A stretch of 33,843 bases of DNA from Psychromonas sp. Its GTDB lineage: Bacteria; Pseudomonadota; Gammaproteobacteria; Enterobacterales; Psychromonadaceae. A program made the position numbers and the translations under genes. The notes below the pieces were generated by a model, which saw only the letters and a program-made list of their open reading frames with translations, did not search any database and was not told the DNA's origin. Location of the stretch: the NCBI GenBank assembly GCA_013619145.1, contig JABXKR010000312.1, positions 1 to 33,843 on the forward strand. The letters run 5' to 3'. Of the stretch, positions 1 through 7,639 are shown one piece after another (the stretch's first letter is position 1; the number at the start of each line of letters is the position of its first letter).

Positions 1-1
1 A

Positions 2-298
2 AAAACAGGGGAACTGCAAAGCACGCTGATTTATACAGCGCGTCAATCTATCTTCTCCTCTGTACGTTTTATCAATGATGGCAAACACCTGCTGACAGGT
101 AACGGCACAAAAATGATAACATTGTGGGATGTAAAAACAGGTTTAAGTCAACAAAGATGGATGGTTACACCAAGAAAAGAAACACGTCCGAAAACAGCTG
201 TAGTATACTCCGCCACATTATGGGATGGTGATAAGATTGCCAGCGAAAGCTCCGCCGGATTTTTAGAGGTTTGGCCGCTAGAAGCGCTTGAAAATTAA
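2..298 (+). CDS. WD40 repeat protein, C-terminal end (partial)
   Basis: The reading frame is open from base 2, so the gene starts left of the window and only its last 98 codons are visible. Two beta-propeller-like units can be read: one ending in T-L-W-D-V-K-T-G around bases 119-142 (the classic WD dipeptide followed by a K-T-G turn), and a final strand ending F-L-E-V-W. This resembles WD40 propeller blades that act as protein-protein scaffolds. The partner and cellular location cannot be told from this fragment. slyX follows 14 bases after the stop on the same strand, so the two may be co-transcribed. An in-frame ATG at 113 exists but lies inside a propeller blade, so it is not the true start. 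Confidence 0.75.
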   Translation, partial: KTGELQSTLIYTARQSIFSSVRFINDGKHLLTGNGTKMITLWDVKTGLSQQRWMVTPRKETRPKTAVVYSATLWDGDKIASESSAGFLEVWPLEALEN

Positions 299-312
299 CA
301 ATAGAGAAAATA

Positions 313-522
313 ATGAAGCAAGAAAATCGTATCGAGCAACTAGAGATGAAAGTGGCATTTCATGAAGATAATATCGAAACTTTAAATAACGAAATATTTG
401 AGCAGCAACGTAAATTACAACTGTTAACAGAACAAGTGGCACTGCTTGTTACAAAGTTAAAAGAAGCTGAGCCGAATCAACTCGCCTCTGAAGAAGAGGA
501 GATGCCGCCACCGCATTATTAA
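313..522 (+). CDS. slyX: SlyX family protein
   Basis: A 69-residue protein of the usual SlyX length. Residues about 5-55 form a continuous heptad-like coiled coil rich in E, L, Q and K (motif I-E-x-L-E-x-K-V-A-F near the start). The C-terminus ends in the family hallmark P-P-P-H-Y. SlyX was named for its position next to slyD in enterobacteria; its biochemical role is unknown. The start is the ATG at 313, preceded by an AGAGAAAAT purine stretch. It lies directly behind the WD40 gene on the same strand. The identification is firm and the function is not. Confidence 0.93.
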   Translation: MKQENRIEQLEMKVAFHEDNIETLNNEIFEQQRKLQLLTEQVALLVTKLKEAEPNQLASEEEEMPPPHY

Positions 523-589
523 ATTGAAAGTTATCAATTAACATGCTGATTCCTGTATTTCCAGAAGGTTGGGCTGTAAACGTTAAAAA

Positions 590-1297
590 CTAAAAGGGTA
601 AACGTTCACTTTTAGTGGTTAGTTTGCCGTTATTTATATAATCAAAATAAGTAAAAGTAATTGTTTCAGCGACCACAATATGACTCAAACTCACGGTTGA
701 AGCATCGGCTCGAAACATTTTCACGGACAATTTCCCCTGCGTTTCTTGTGAGCGGTGATAAGTTAAAAACTGCTCCCGAGTTGGATTATCACTATCGACC
801 GTTTGCAAAAAACGCGCTCGCCTATGCTTATAAACAGCTGGGAATTCAATACTCGAAGAGGTAATCGGCAGTGTGTTTTCTACCTCAGTGAGCGCCTGAC
901 CATTCCACTGAAAAGTTCTGGCTCGGTTGTTTAACTTGGATAAGTCTTTTTCAAAAATGCACAGTTGAAAAGCTGAGTATTGTGTTAAGTCCATTGCTTT
1001 TAATAAAGGGATAACATTATCGGCATCTTTTAATAACGATAAAATTATCTGCCCACGACTTAAAAACGTCCCTTCTGTCAGCACCTGCTCTGCTTGATAA
1101 AAATTCAATAACGCTAAAGACAAGCCACTGTTATGCACAGCCAGCCAGCTGCCTTGACCGACAGGATCGATTGGATAAATTGCATTAAGTTTCTGATTTA
1201 AAGTTGGGGGCTCTGCAACCTGACGAGTACGCTGTTCATCGCGATTGAAAAACAGCTCATAGCCACAGTCAGTTAACAGATAAGTTAATGTGCACAT
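590..1297 (-). CDS. NRDE (TANGO2-like) family protein
   Basis: A 235-residue protein with the family signature: Met-Cys at the N-terminus (M-C-T-L-T-Y) and F-F-N-R-D-E-Q-R-T-R at about residues 16-25. The Asn-Arg-Asp-Glu motif gives the family its NRDE name, and a following G-S-W-L-A-V block also fits. The exposed Cys2 resembles Ntn-hydrolase-like folds, but no reaction is established for bacterial members; the eukaryotic relative TANGO2 is linked to haem and lipid handling. The start overlaps the last 13 bases of the upstream DinB-like gene and has no strong Shine-Dalgarno of its own, so translation is probably coupled. Family assignment is confident; function is unknown. Confidence 0.85.
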   Translation of the reverse strand: MCTLTYLLTDCGYELFFNRDEQRTRQVAEPPTLNQKLNAIYPIDPVGQGSWLAVHNSGLSLALLNFYQAEQVLTEGTFLSRGQIILSLLKDADNVIPLLKAMDLTQYSAFQLCIFEKDLSKLNNRARTFQWNGQALTEVENTLPITSSSIEFPAVYKHRRARFLQTVDSDNPTREQFLTYHRSQETQGKLSVKMFRADASTVSLSHIVVAETITFTYFDYINNGKLTTKSERLPF

Positions 1298-1797
1298 TTT
1301 TCGCTGCGCAAAAATGTAGCGGTAGCAGGAGCGATACCGAATTGTTGCGGTGTTGCTTTATTCTGCGCTTTGGCAATTTGCTCTATCATGGCAAAGTGAT
1401 GAATTGCATGACTGCCCGCAAAAATCAACTCGCGAGCCAGTGTTGTATTTACAACTTCAACCTGTTTTTCAGTTACTGATATTTCCGTAGAGAGCTGCAT
1501 AGCCATTTTAAGCTGGGACTTTGAAAGCGATAATAAAAATGTTTTAATTTGTTCTATTTCAGCCAAAGCGCTATTGGGGTTTAGTTCGCTGTCACCACCA
1601 CGACTGCGTTTATCATAATCGATAAAACCATCATCCATCCCTGTTATTATCGCTCGGTAATGATCTAAAATATGGCGCATATGTGCACCAGCAGAGCTGA
1701 TAAACAAAGGGTGAATAATTTGCGTATATTGAGAAGAAGTTGTTGCTTTTAAATAAGCTTGCGCTTGTTGTAAAATAGTTAACTGGCTGTTAATCAT
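1285..1797 (-). CDS. DinB-like putative metal-binding protein
   Basis: A 170-residue, mostly helical protein. Histidines are spaced as in the DinB/YfiT four-helix-bundle superfamily: M-R-H-I-L-D-H-Y near residues 40-47, and S-H-A-I-H-H-F near residues 129-135. In that superfamily three histidines bind a divalent metal, often in thiol-dependent transferases. No substrate can be assigned here. The ATG at 1797 is preceded on the minus strand by AAGGA about ten bases upstream. It is the first gene of a two-gene operon with the NRDE protein, overlapping it by 13 bases. An unrelated helical bundle is possible but less likely given both histidine pairs. Confidence 0.7.
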   Translation of the reverse strand: MINSQLTILQQAQAYLKATTSSQYTQIIHPLFISSAGAHMRHILDHYRAIITGMDDGFIDYDKRSRGGDSELNPNSALAEIEQIKTFLLSLSKSQLKMAMQLSTEISVTEKQVEVVNTTLARELIFAGSHAIHHFAMIEQIAKAQNKATPQQFGIAPATATFLRSEKCAH

Positions 1798-1839
1798 GGA
1801 ACAGACTGTCCTTTGTATTTAACACTATAATTAACAATC

Positions 1840-2000
1840 ATACCACTCTAGATAAATATCTGATCTTTTATGCTGGTTAAAATCAACCATCTCTGCGTTA
1901 TAAGTTTTGTAAAGGGAACAACCATTTACTGCAACTCATGCCTTGATATGATTTATTTTTCCTACGCCTAAAATGACCACTTACTTACCTAGAATGGTAT
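1840..2000. mobile_element. MITE-like repeat, copy 1
   Basis: A 161-base non-coding element whose ends are inverted repeats. The left end reads ATACCACTCTAG-A-TAA and the right end, on the other strand, reads ATACCATTCTAG-G-TAA. It recurs almost base for base at 11388-11547. Inside is a small hairpin, TGGTT-AAAATC-AACCA (about 1872-1887). There is no transposase, which suggests a miniature inverted-repeat element moved in trans. It sits between the DinB-like promoter side and the end of the pilV-like gene. No clear target-site duplication is visible for this copy. Confidence 0.85.
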
Positions 2001-2033
2001 AACACATGAATGAAGATGCCGTTGAAAATTTAA

Positions 2034-2726
2034 TTAATCGATAAACAAAGTTGCTAAATCTAGATTACTTGCCAAGTCAGGATTATCTATTCTTCCATAA
2101 TTTTTCCACCCCGTGTCTTCATTCGGATCTGCAACATCGCGCGGATGTCCATTACCAACTGAATGAACAGATGTAGCCTCATATAATTGACTGTTATAAA
2201 TAACAAATGAACCTTTTTTATATCCCATTTTAGGCTCAAAGTAGATCACATCATTTGTTTCAAGCAGTGAAACAATAATATTTATCGCTTGTTTATCCCA
2301 TTCATCTCCCCCCTTAAGTTCTGTATTTAAATTTACTTGTTCAGAATAAGTAAAGGTTTGTAAGTCCCCCTTAGCATCGTTCCAGGTGATCTGTAGTTCC
2401 ACATCGCGAATATATTCACCAACTTCGCCACCTAATTCTGCAACCCCCCATTTATAATTAAAAGTGGTTAAACCTAAACCGGGGGAGGTCTCTTTTCCCG
2501 TCTTTCCATTTAGGTCATCAACGTCATCAATATCGACATTTTCTAACAGATCTTCCATTTTTTCAGTGGCTAATTCAATCACAGCGGTATGGGCAACGTT
2601 ATTGCGATTTTGCTCAGCAACCATTTTTTGTAAGCCGGATACATTCACAGCAGCCAAACTTACTACTAGTAATGACACTAAAATTTCAACCAATGAGAAA
2701 CCTCGCGTTTTCATTAATTTTTTCAT
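2034..2726 (-). CDS. PilV-like type IV minor pilin with putative C-terminal chitin-binding module
   Basis: A 230-residue prepilin. After a basic leader (MKKLMKTR) comes the prepilin peptidase site G-F-S-L-V-E (Gly9/Phe10, with the conserved Glu five residues after cleavage) and a hydrophobic helix to about residue 31. This is the N-terminus of a PilV/type IV minor pilin. Residues about 165-212 look like a different module: G-Y-K-K-G-S-F-V-I-Y-N-S-Q-L-Y-E-A, a Gly/His/Pro-rich stretch, then G-W-K-N-Y-G. This matches the pattern of family 5/12 carbohydrate-binding (chitin-binding) modules. The ATG at 2726 was chosen because GGAGGG precedes it by seven bases and its A overlaps the TAA of pilX (TAATG); an ATG at 2741 lies upstream of that ribosome site. 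It is translationally coupled to the PilX-like gene. A role as a pilus-tip adhesin is inferred. Confidence 0.8.
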   Translation of the reverse strand: MKKLMKTRGFSLVEILVSLLVVSLAAVNVSGLQKMVAEQNRNNVAHTAVIELATEKMEDLLENVDIDDVDDLNGKTGKETSPGLGLTTFNYKWGVAELGGEVGEYIRDVELQITWNDAKGDLQTFTYSEQVNLNTELKGGDEWDKQAINIIVSLLETNDVIYFEPKMGYKKGSFVIYNSQLYEATSVHSVGNGHPRDVADPNEDTGWKNYGRIDNPDLASNLDLATLFID

Positions 2727-4111
2727 TAGAAATCCCTCCAAGTACCAGGTTTTATACTGTAGTCACTGGCCATTGGTGCGCCACCTGCCTCATTATACAA
2801 ATCATTAAGAATCGATATATCATAACGCGCCGAAAAATGTTGTTTAGTCCCTCTAGTATCTGTTTTGTCGTAACCATCATGCGAGCACTTATAGTCAGTT
2901 AATAACGCGCCATTAACGCGCATCCCGCCCATATCAACACTTAAGTCTTCTACTTCTTCTGTTACTGGAACGTCATTTTCATCTAGCACTGGTAATCCAT
3001 CTTCACCTAGTACTACTTGCGTACTTGTACCGGGTAAAAAATATAACAGACCTACCACAGACGCACCGGTATTGGGTTGATTAACAAAGGTGCCTCCTTC
3101 AATAAAGACCATTTTAGGATTGTCAACCGTGCCAATGGTAAAACGTTTGTTTTCTGATGAATTACTTTGCGATGCATCATATTGGTCAATATTACAATCA
3201 CCTTTGATATATATAACTTTGTCTTCATCACCGACATTTTTCAATTGCTCAGAGCAACTTACTGCCCCATCTATAGTCATATCAACCAGAAACGCATAAT
3301 TTTCAAGGGCAGCCATATTGTCTTCATTTTGTTCAATACCAAATGTCGCTTCGAATAACGAATCGGGTTCTAACTCATGATCTGAATCCATGCCGAAAAA
3401 AACTGACCCTTCGGGTGCGAGAACATCTCCCCAATCATTGTTATTATCAACAATTCGATCCGGGGAATCATCACCATAATACGCACGAGTGTCTATATTG
3501 TTTGCTTCAAGAGGATCCTCAGCGAAACACATGACATCCTCTTCATCTTCATAATCAGGTTCAACATCTCCATCTGGATTGCTTATTATCATATAATCTG
3601 AAATATTACCGTCTGAAAGACAGTCCGCTGCAGTTAACCCTTCACAGCCATCATTAATGTTGGCAGTGAAATCTATATTTAATTTGCCATTGCTGGAAAC
3701 AGGCGCTCTTGGTGGGTTGTAGTCAACCAGATAGTTGGCTTCTAATTGGATAGTGCGCTGGGCACTATTATCCATAGAGCGACCATAAGATATGATCTGT
3801 AATGTATTGCCGCTAATTTTCTTAACTTGCACTTCGTAATGGTGATCTGTAGATGAATATTTAGGAGATGATGATGATAATGTTGAAAGCAACCCGATAG
3901 CGAGATCTGCATCTGTAAGCTTGCTTAGCACGAAATTAACACCCGATTCGGCATTAACAAAGGCTTCATTATTACGGTAGTAGTTAGCAATAATTTGATT
4001 ATCAATTAATTGCGTCGACGCCATATTTGCAGTAAATGCAATGCCCGCAATGCTTAACAGCAATGCAGATGTCAATACGGCAAAACCTTTATCTCGCTTA
4101 ATGGAATACAT
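2726..4111 (-). CDS. PilX-like type IV pilus assembly protein
   Basis: A 461-residue protein. A short basic leader (Y-S-I-K-R-D-K) is followed by G-F-A-V-L-T-S-A-L-L-L and a single hydrophobic helix of about 22 residues, as in PilX-type minor pilins (G-F-A-L-I-T-A-L-L). It lacks the Glu at mature position 5, which is normal for PilX. The region N-Y-Y-R-N-N-E-A-F-V-N-A-E-S-G matches the helix that follows the membrane segment in PilX. The remaining 400 residues are acidic (many D-D-x and E-D runs), possibly calcium-binding, and not recognised. The frame extends to 4162, but the ATG at 4111 has GGGGG five bases upstream, so it is preferred; the ATG at 4114 is also possible. It is the first gene of the pilX-pilV pair, with no pilW, pilY1, fimT or pilE visible nearby. 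Confidence 0.75.
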   Translation of the reverse strand: MYSIKRDKGFAVLTSALLLSIAGIAFTANMASTQLIDNQIIANYYRNNEAFVNAESGVNFVLSKLTDADLAIGLLSTLSSSSPKYSSTDHHYEVQVKKISGNTLQIISYGRSMDNSAQRTIQLEANYLVDYNPPRAPVSSNGKLNIDFTANINDGCEGLTAADCLSDGNISDYMIISNPDGDVEPDYEDEEDVMCFAEDPLEANNIDTRAYYGDDSPDRIVDNNNDWGDVLAPEGSVFFGMDSDHELEPDSLFEATFGIEQNEDNMAALENYAFLVDMTIDGAVSCSEQLKNVGDEDKVIYIKGDCNIDQYDASQSNSSENKRFTIGTVDNPKMVFIEGGTFVNQPNTGASVVGLLYFLPGTSTQVVLGEDGLPVLDENDVPVTEEVEDLSVDMGGMRVNGALLTDYKCSHDGYDKTDTRGTKQHFSARYDISILNDLYNEAGGAPMASDYSIKPGTWRDF

Positions 4112-4411
4112 CATATCCCCCGGAAAGTCATTAAGAGGGGCAACTTCCACCCAAAACAACATTTAAAAAAGTTACCTACCCAGCCTTAAGTTTAGAAAAT
4201 AAGATGCAAAAGTAAACTTAAGAAGCGAAGATAAAACCTAAATTCCAGCACTTAAATTATACCCCTCTGTTTTTATTGATATAACGCCGAAAAATAATTT
4301 TGAGGAAAGATTGAAATTAGTCCGCTTTTAGATATTTAACAAAGAGAGTACTAGCCAGTTTATTGAAGAGCAGATAGACTCCTAACCACACTGTTTCTAG
4401 GAATCTTTTTT

Positions 4412-4864
4412 ATGTCACAAAAAATAAAAGTGTTAGTATTAAATGGCCCAAACCTCAATTTACTAGGGCAACGTGAGCCCGAGGTTTACGGAAAACAAAC
4501 ACTCGAAGATATTATCCAAGACTTAACAAGTGAAGCACTGCAAGCAAATATTGAACTCACCCATTTACAATCAAACCGGGAATATGAACTCATTGAAAAA
4601 ATTCATGAGTCATTTAATAAAATTGATTTCATTATAATTAATCCAGCGGCATTCACTCATACCAGTGTCGCCATTCGTGACGCCTTATTAGGTGTAAATA
4701 TTCCTTTTATTGAAGTCCATCTTTCCAATGTGCATGCTCGCGAAAGTTTCCGTCACCACTCTTATTTATCAGATATTGCACAAGGGGTTATTTGTGGCTT
4801 AGGTGCAAAGGGTTACTCTTTCGCCCTGCAGAGTGCGCTTGATCACACAAAAGCGCTCAATTAA
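4412..4864 (+). CDS. aroQ: 3-dehydroquinate dehydratase, type II
   Basis: A 150-residue protein of normal type II length, catalysing dehydration of 3-dehydroquinate to 3-dehydroshikimate (third step of the shikimate pathway), a cytosolic dodecamer in the family. Visible motifs: N-G-P-N-L-N-L-L-G at residues 11-19, the flexible loop Q-R-E-P-E-V-Y-G with the catalytic Arg21 and Tyr26, N-P-A-A-F-T-H-T-S with the catalytic His, and E-V-H-L-S-N followed by R-E-x-F-R-H-H-S for substrate binding. All key residues are present. It diverges from the pilin operon. In many gammaproteobacteria accB and accC follow at once; here they do not. Confidence 0.97.
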   Translation: MSQKIKVLVLNGPNLNLLGQREPEVYGKQTLEDIIQDLTSEALQANIELTHLQSNREYELIEKIHESFNKIDFIIINPAAFTHTSVAIRDALLGVNIPFIEVHLSNVHARESFRHHSYLSDIAQGVICGLGAKGYSFALQSALDHTKALN

Positions 4865-4888
4865 CCTCTTTAGTGATGTTTTGACAAA

Positions 4889-4908
4889 AACTACCCGGGT
4901 GGGTAGTT
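4889..4908 (+). other. Hairpin in the aroQ 3' region
   Basis: A perfect 8-base inverted repeat, AACTACCC / GGGTAGTT, separated by GGGT, 24 bases after the aroQ stop. It has no T-tract, so it is not an intrinsic terminator. It could be a stability or processing structure in the aroQ transcript, or part of a separate small RNA that ends at the terminator at 5043-5070. The intervening 130 bases hold no convincing coding frame. Confidence 0.45.
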
Positions 4909-5042
4909 ACGCAAGAGAAAAGAATAGGGCAATCTATCCCTGCTTTAAGGAATTAAGGCATAGTAGCAAACCCACTTTCAATGCCATTTAGATGAACTTT
5001 TGTTGTTGTAAAATTTATAATGATTAGAGACATATTGTAGGC

Positions 5043-5070
5043 AAGCCTAACTTTGTTAGGCTTTTTTTTT
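5043..5070 (+). terminator. Intrinsic terminator after aroQ
   Basis: AAGCCTAAC-TTT-GTTAGGCTT, a nine-base-pair stem with a three-base loop, runs into a tract of nine T residues. It closes the aroQ transcript and separates it from the sensor kinase gene that starts at 5118. Confidence 0.93.
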
Positions 5071-5117
5071 ATCTAAAATATTACACTTTATCGAAACCAC
5101 TTCCACAAAATAGAGCT

Positions 5118-6776
5118 ATGAATAATAAACAAGCGGTAAAAAAAATATTACTTTCAAGGTGGCAATCACTTCGCTTGTATAACATTGTTATATTGGCTGC
5201 ATTTTTATTGTTTTACAGTGTTGGCTCGTTACAGAGTTACAGTTTTTTTGCCCCTCCTGCGGCTTTTAATCTGCCTTTTATTTTTCCATTTTCAGCCATT
5301 TTACTCTGCGCATATTTAGTACATTGCTTATTAACGAAAAAAGAAAAGACCATTTTTCTATTACTGCCTGTTTTAACCTTGTTTAGCACGCTATTTATCA
5401 CTATCAACAGCCACTTTGAAGCACAAACCTCACAGAATAGTTTTCTTTATTTCACCCTGTTATTACCTCTTTTTTATGCTTATCTACTTGCTTATAGTTT
5501 TCAGCTATTACTACTCAACAATATTGCAATTGTGATCTGTTATACCTTCACGGCCGTTGTCGGCAATACAAGCCCCCTGGTATTTATATTAAATGCAATT
5601 TTTTTATCTACATTAGTTTTCTTAACCCTCTTTGCACATATCAAAAATAACGCGCGTCCACTCGTCAAAAAAACAGAAAACGCAGCCAACAATGCAGCTC
5701 TGAATAAAAAAAGTGCACAGTATTTACAGCAAATCATTCATGATATTCGCCAGCCTTTAAGTAGTTTATCTTTGTATAGTCACCTGCTCGAAAAACAATT
5801 AAAACAAACAGCACAACATAGTATTGTACAAAACCTGCAAAAATCATCAGAGCAATTAGATTGCTGGCTATCAGCACTGTTCGACCTTGCCTCCCTGGAT
5901 TCCAAGAGCATCCAGCCACAGGTTGAAAATATTCATCTTTTGCCTGTGATATCCCCATTAATTAAAAAATATCAATATCAAGCAAAGCAGCAAGGTTTAA
6001 CGTTAAGAGTGCGAATTACAGATGTGATCATCAATAGTGATGGTAAGCTAATTAATGATATTTTAGATACCTTGCTAAGTAATGCGTTAATTCACGGTAG
6101 GCAATCAGTAAACAGCTCGATATTGTTGAGTGCGCGCAAGTTAAAAGGTGCAGTAAATTTGCAGGTATGGGATCAGGGTGAAAAAATAGATAGCGAACAA
6201 ATGAACTCGCTGTTTGATGAAACGGCTCACTGTAAAAATCCACTTCATAATAAAAGCAAATGGTTAGGACTTGGGTTATCAATCGCACAACGTAAAGCCC
6301 ACCTTTTAGAAACTGAAATTAAGGTTAAAACTTCCGATAGGGGATCATGTTTTTCTATCAAGGTAAAAGAGGGCGATAAAATTTTAGCCAGCATGCCACA
6401 AAACAGCATAAGCAAAGGAAATAATGAAAACATTTTACTTGTTGATGATGATCTGAGCATATTAAACGCACTTTCACTGCTCTTCGAAAATTGGGGATAC
6501 CAGCTATATTGTGCAGAGACCTACGCTCAAGCATTAACAATATTAAAGCAGGAAAGGTTTTCCCTTATTATTTCTGATTTCAGGTTACCAGGTGATAAAA
6601 ATGGCATTGATTTGATTGAAGTTGCACAGAAAGAGCAGCAGCTAGCCGCGGTATTGTTAACTGGAGAGGTGGATCCTGACAAACTTAAAAAGGGTAATGC
6701 ATTAAATTATAAAATACTGCACAAGCCGATAAGGCCAGCCGTATTACGTTTATTGTTACGACAACTATTAAGTTAA
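5118..6776 (+). CDS. Membrane hybrid sensor histidine kinase / response regulator
   Basis: A 552-residue protein. Residues about 20-175 contain about six hydrophobic segments with no large periplasmic loop, suggesting the sensor is within the membrane. The HisKA domain follows, with I-I-H-D-I-R-Q-P-L-S-S-L; the phosphoacceptor is His208. The ATPase domain shows L-S-N-A-L-I-H-G (N box), V-W-D-Q-G (G1) and W-L-G-L-G-L-S-I-A (G2). A C-terminal receiver starts I-L-L-V-D-D-D and has I-S-D-F-R-L-P (phosphoacceptor Asp487) and the K-P pair I-L-H-K-P. There is no visible Hpt domain. It converges on the LuxR-type regulator gene with only 19 bases between them, so the two probably form one system. The signal is unknown. 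Ribosome-site match is weak (AGAG). Confidence 0.92.
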   Translation: MNNKQAVKKILLSRWQSLRLYNIVILAAFLLFYSVGSLQSYSFFAPPAAFNLPFIFPFSAILLCAYLVHCLLTKKEKTIFLLLPVLTLFSTLFITINSHFEAQTSQNSFLYFTLLLPLFYAYLLAYSFQLLLLNNIAIVICYTFTAVVGNTSPLVFILNAIFLSTLVFLTLFAHIKNNARPLVKKTENAANNAALNKKSAQYLQQIIHDIRQPLSSLSLYSHLLEKQLKQTAQHSIVQNLQKSSEQLDCWLSALFDLASLDSKSIQPQVENIHLLPVISPLIKKYQYQAKQQGLTLRVRITDVIINSDGKLINDILDTLLSNALIHGRQSVNSSILLSARKLKGAVNLQVWDQGEKIDSEQMNSLFDETAHCKNPLHNKSKWLGLGLSIAQRKAHLLETEIKVKTSDRGSCFSIKVKEGDKILASMPQNSISKGNNENILLVDDDLSILNALSLLFENWGYQLYCAETYAQALTILKQERFSLIISDFRLPGDKNGIDLIEVAQKEQQLAAVLLTGEVDPDKLKKGNALNYKILHKPIRPAVLRLLLRQLLS

Positions 6777-6795
6777 CAATAAAAAACAGCTTTGA

Positions 6796-7437
6796 TTAGA
6801 ACGTTTCCAATAAACCAATTTGTATCGCTTTATCTACCGCTTTGCTGCGGCTTGACGCCCCGGACACATCTAATGCTTGATATAAACCTCGTTGATGAAA
6901 CTTAACCGTATCTTGCGAAATAGATAATAGTTCCGCTATCTCCCTATTGGTTTTGCCACTGTGTATTAGTTTTAGAATTTGCGATTGCCGCCCAGATAAC
7001 CGGTAGCGCTCTTTGTTTTTTCGAGCTTGTAAAACCATTGAATTCAATTGCTCTTCAATCGCTTTAGGAATAAAAACATTCCCCATCAATACATCTTGTA
7101 AAGCATCCAGCATCTCTTGAGGCAGATAGGATTTGGGAATAAACCCCATTGCACCTTTTTGCAGCGCAATTAAAACGTTTTTATACTCTTCACAAGCTGA
7201 AAGTACAATCACAGGTGATAGAATCTGACGTTTTGTCAATTCATCCAACAAACAGATACCATCCATCTCCGGCATGCAAAGATCCATTAAAATCAGATCC
7301 GGCTGTAATTGTTCAATATTAATCAGTGCGTCAGCCGGGTTAGCAAAGACCCAAACCTGATTATTGTTATTTTCTAAGGTTAGTTTCAAACCATGCAGAA
7401 ATAACTGATGGTCATCGATAATTACGATTTTATTCAT
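6796..7437 (-). CDS. LuxR/NarL-type response regulator
   Basis: A 213-residue transcription regulator. The receiver domain shows I-I-D-D-H-Q at residues 6-11, the phosphoacceptor Asp52 in L-I-L-M-D-L-C-M-P, the conserved Ser/Thr in V-I-V-L-S-A, and Lys in F-I-P-K-S. The C-terminal quarter is a LuxR helix-turn-helix: L-S-G-R-Q-S-Q-I-L-K-L-I, then T-N-R-E-I-A-E-L-L-S-I-S-Q-D-T-V-K-F-H. The start at 7437 has AAGGAAC upstream on the minus strand. It converges with the hybrid kinase gene and is the natural partner by position. Target genes cannot be told from this window. Confidence 0.93.
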   Translation of the reverse strand: MNKIVIIDDHQLFLHGLKLTLENNNNQVWVFANPADALINIEQLQPDLILMDLCMPEMDGICLLDELTKRQILSPVIVLSACEEYKNVLIALQKGAMGFIPKSYLPQEMLDALQDVLMGNVFIPKAIEEQLNSMVLQARKNKERYRLSGRQSQILKLIHSGKTNREIAELLSISQDTVKFHQRGLYQALDVSGASSRSKAVDKAIQIGLLETF

Positions 7438-7639
7438 TAAGAGTTCCTTTCTATACCAAGATAGTGTTACTCCTTATATGCAAATTTACAATCTACTTCG
7501 CTCATAAATGGCCAGCCACATTAAATTATCTTTAATTTTTGTCGAACTTATCCAGCTTCGATTAATGTTTATGCAAGGCTATATTCTTACCCGCTTCCCC
7601 TGTATTCTTGCGCCATCATACTGACTAAGAGTGAAAATT

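Noticed and set aside
2464-2902. Two plus-strand open frames across the pilin genes
   Set aside because: They are mirror frames of pilV and pilX; neither has a ribosome site or family pattern, and the minus-strand genes have clear prepilin starts and coupled start/stop overlap.
4803-4991. 62-codon plus-strand frame overlapping the end of aroQ
   Set aside because: It starts inside aroQ, has no ribosome site and crosses a hairpin; the composition is not protein-like.
4900-5042. Cyclic-di-GMP (GEMM) riboswitch after aroQ
   Set aside because: ACGCAAGAG and AGGGCAA look suggestive, but they occur in the wrong order and the receptor helices cannot be formed.
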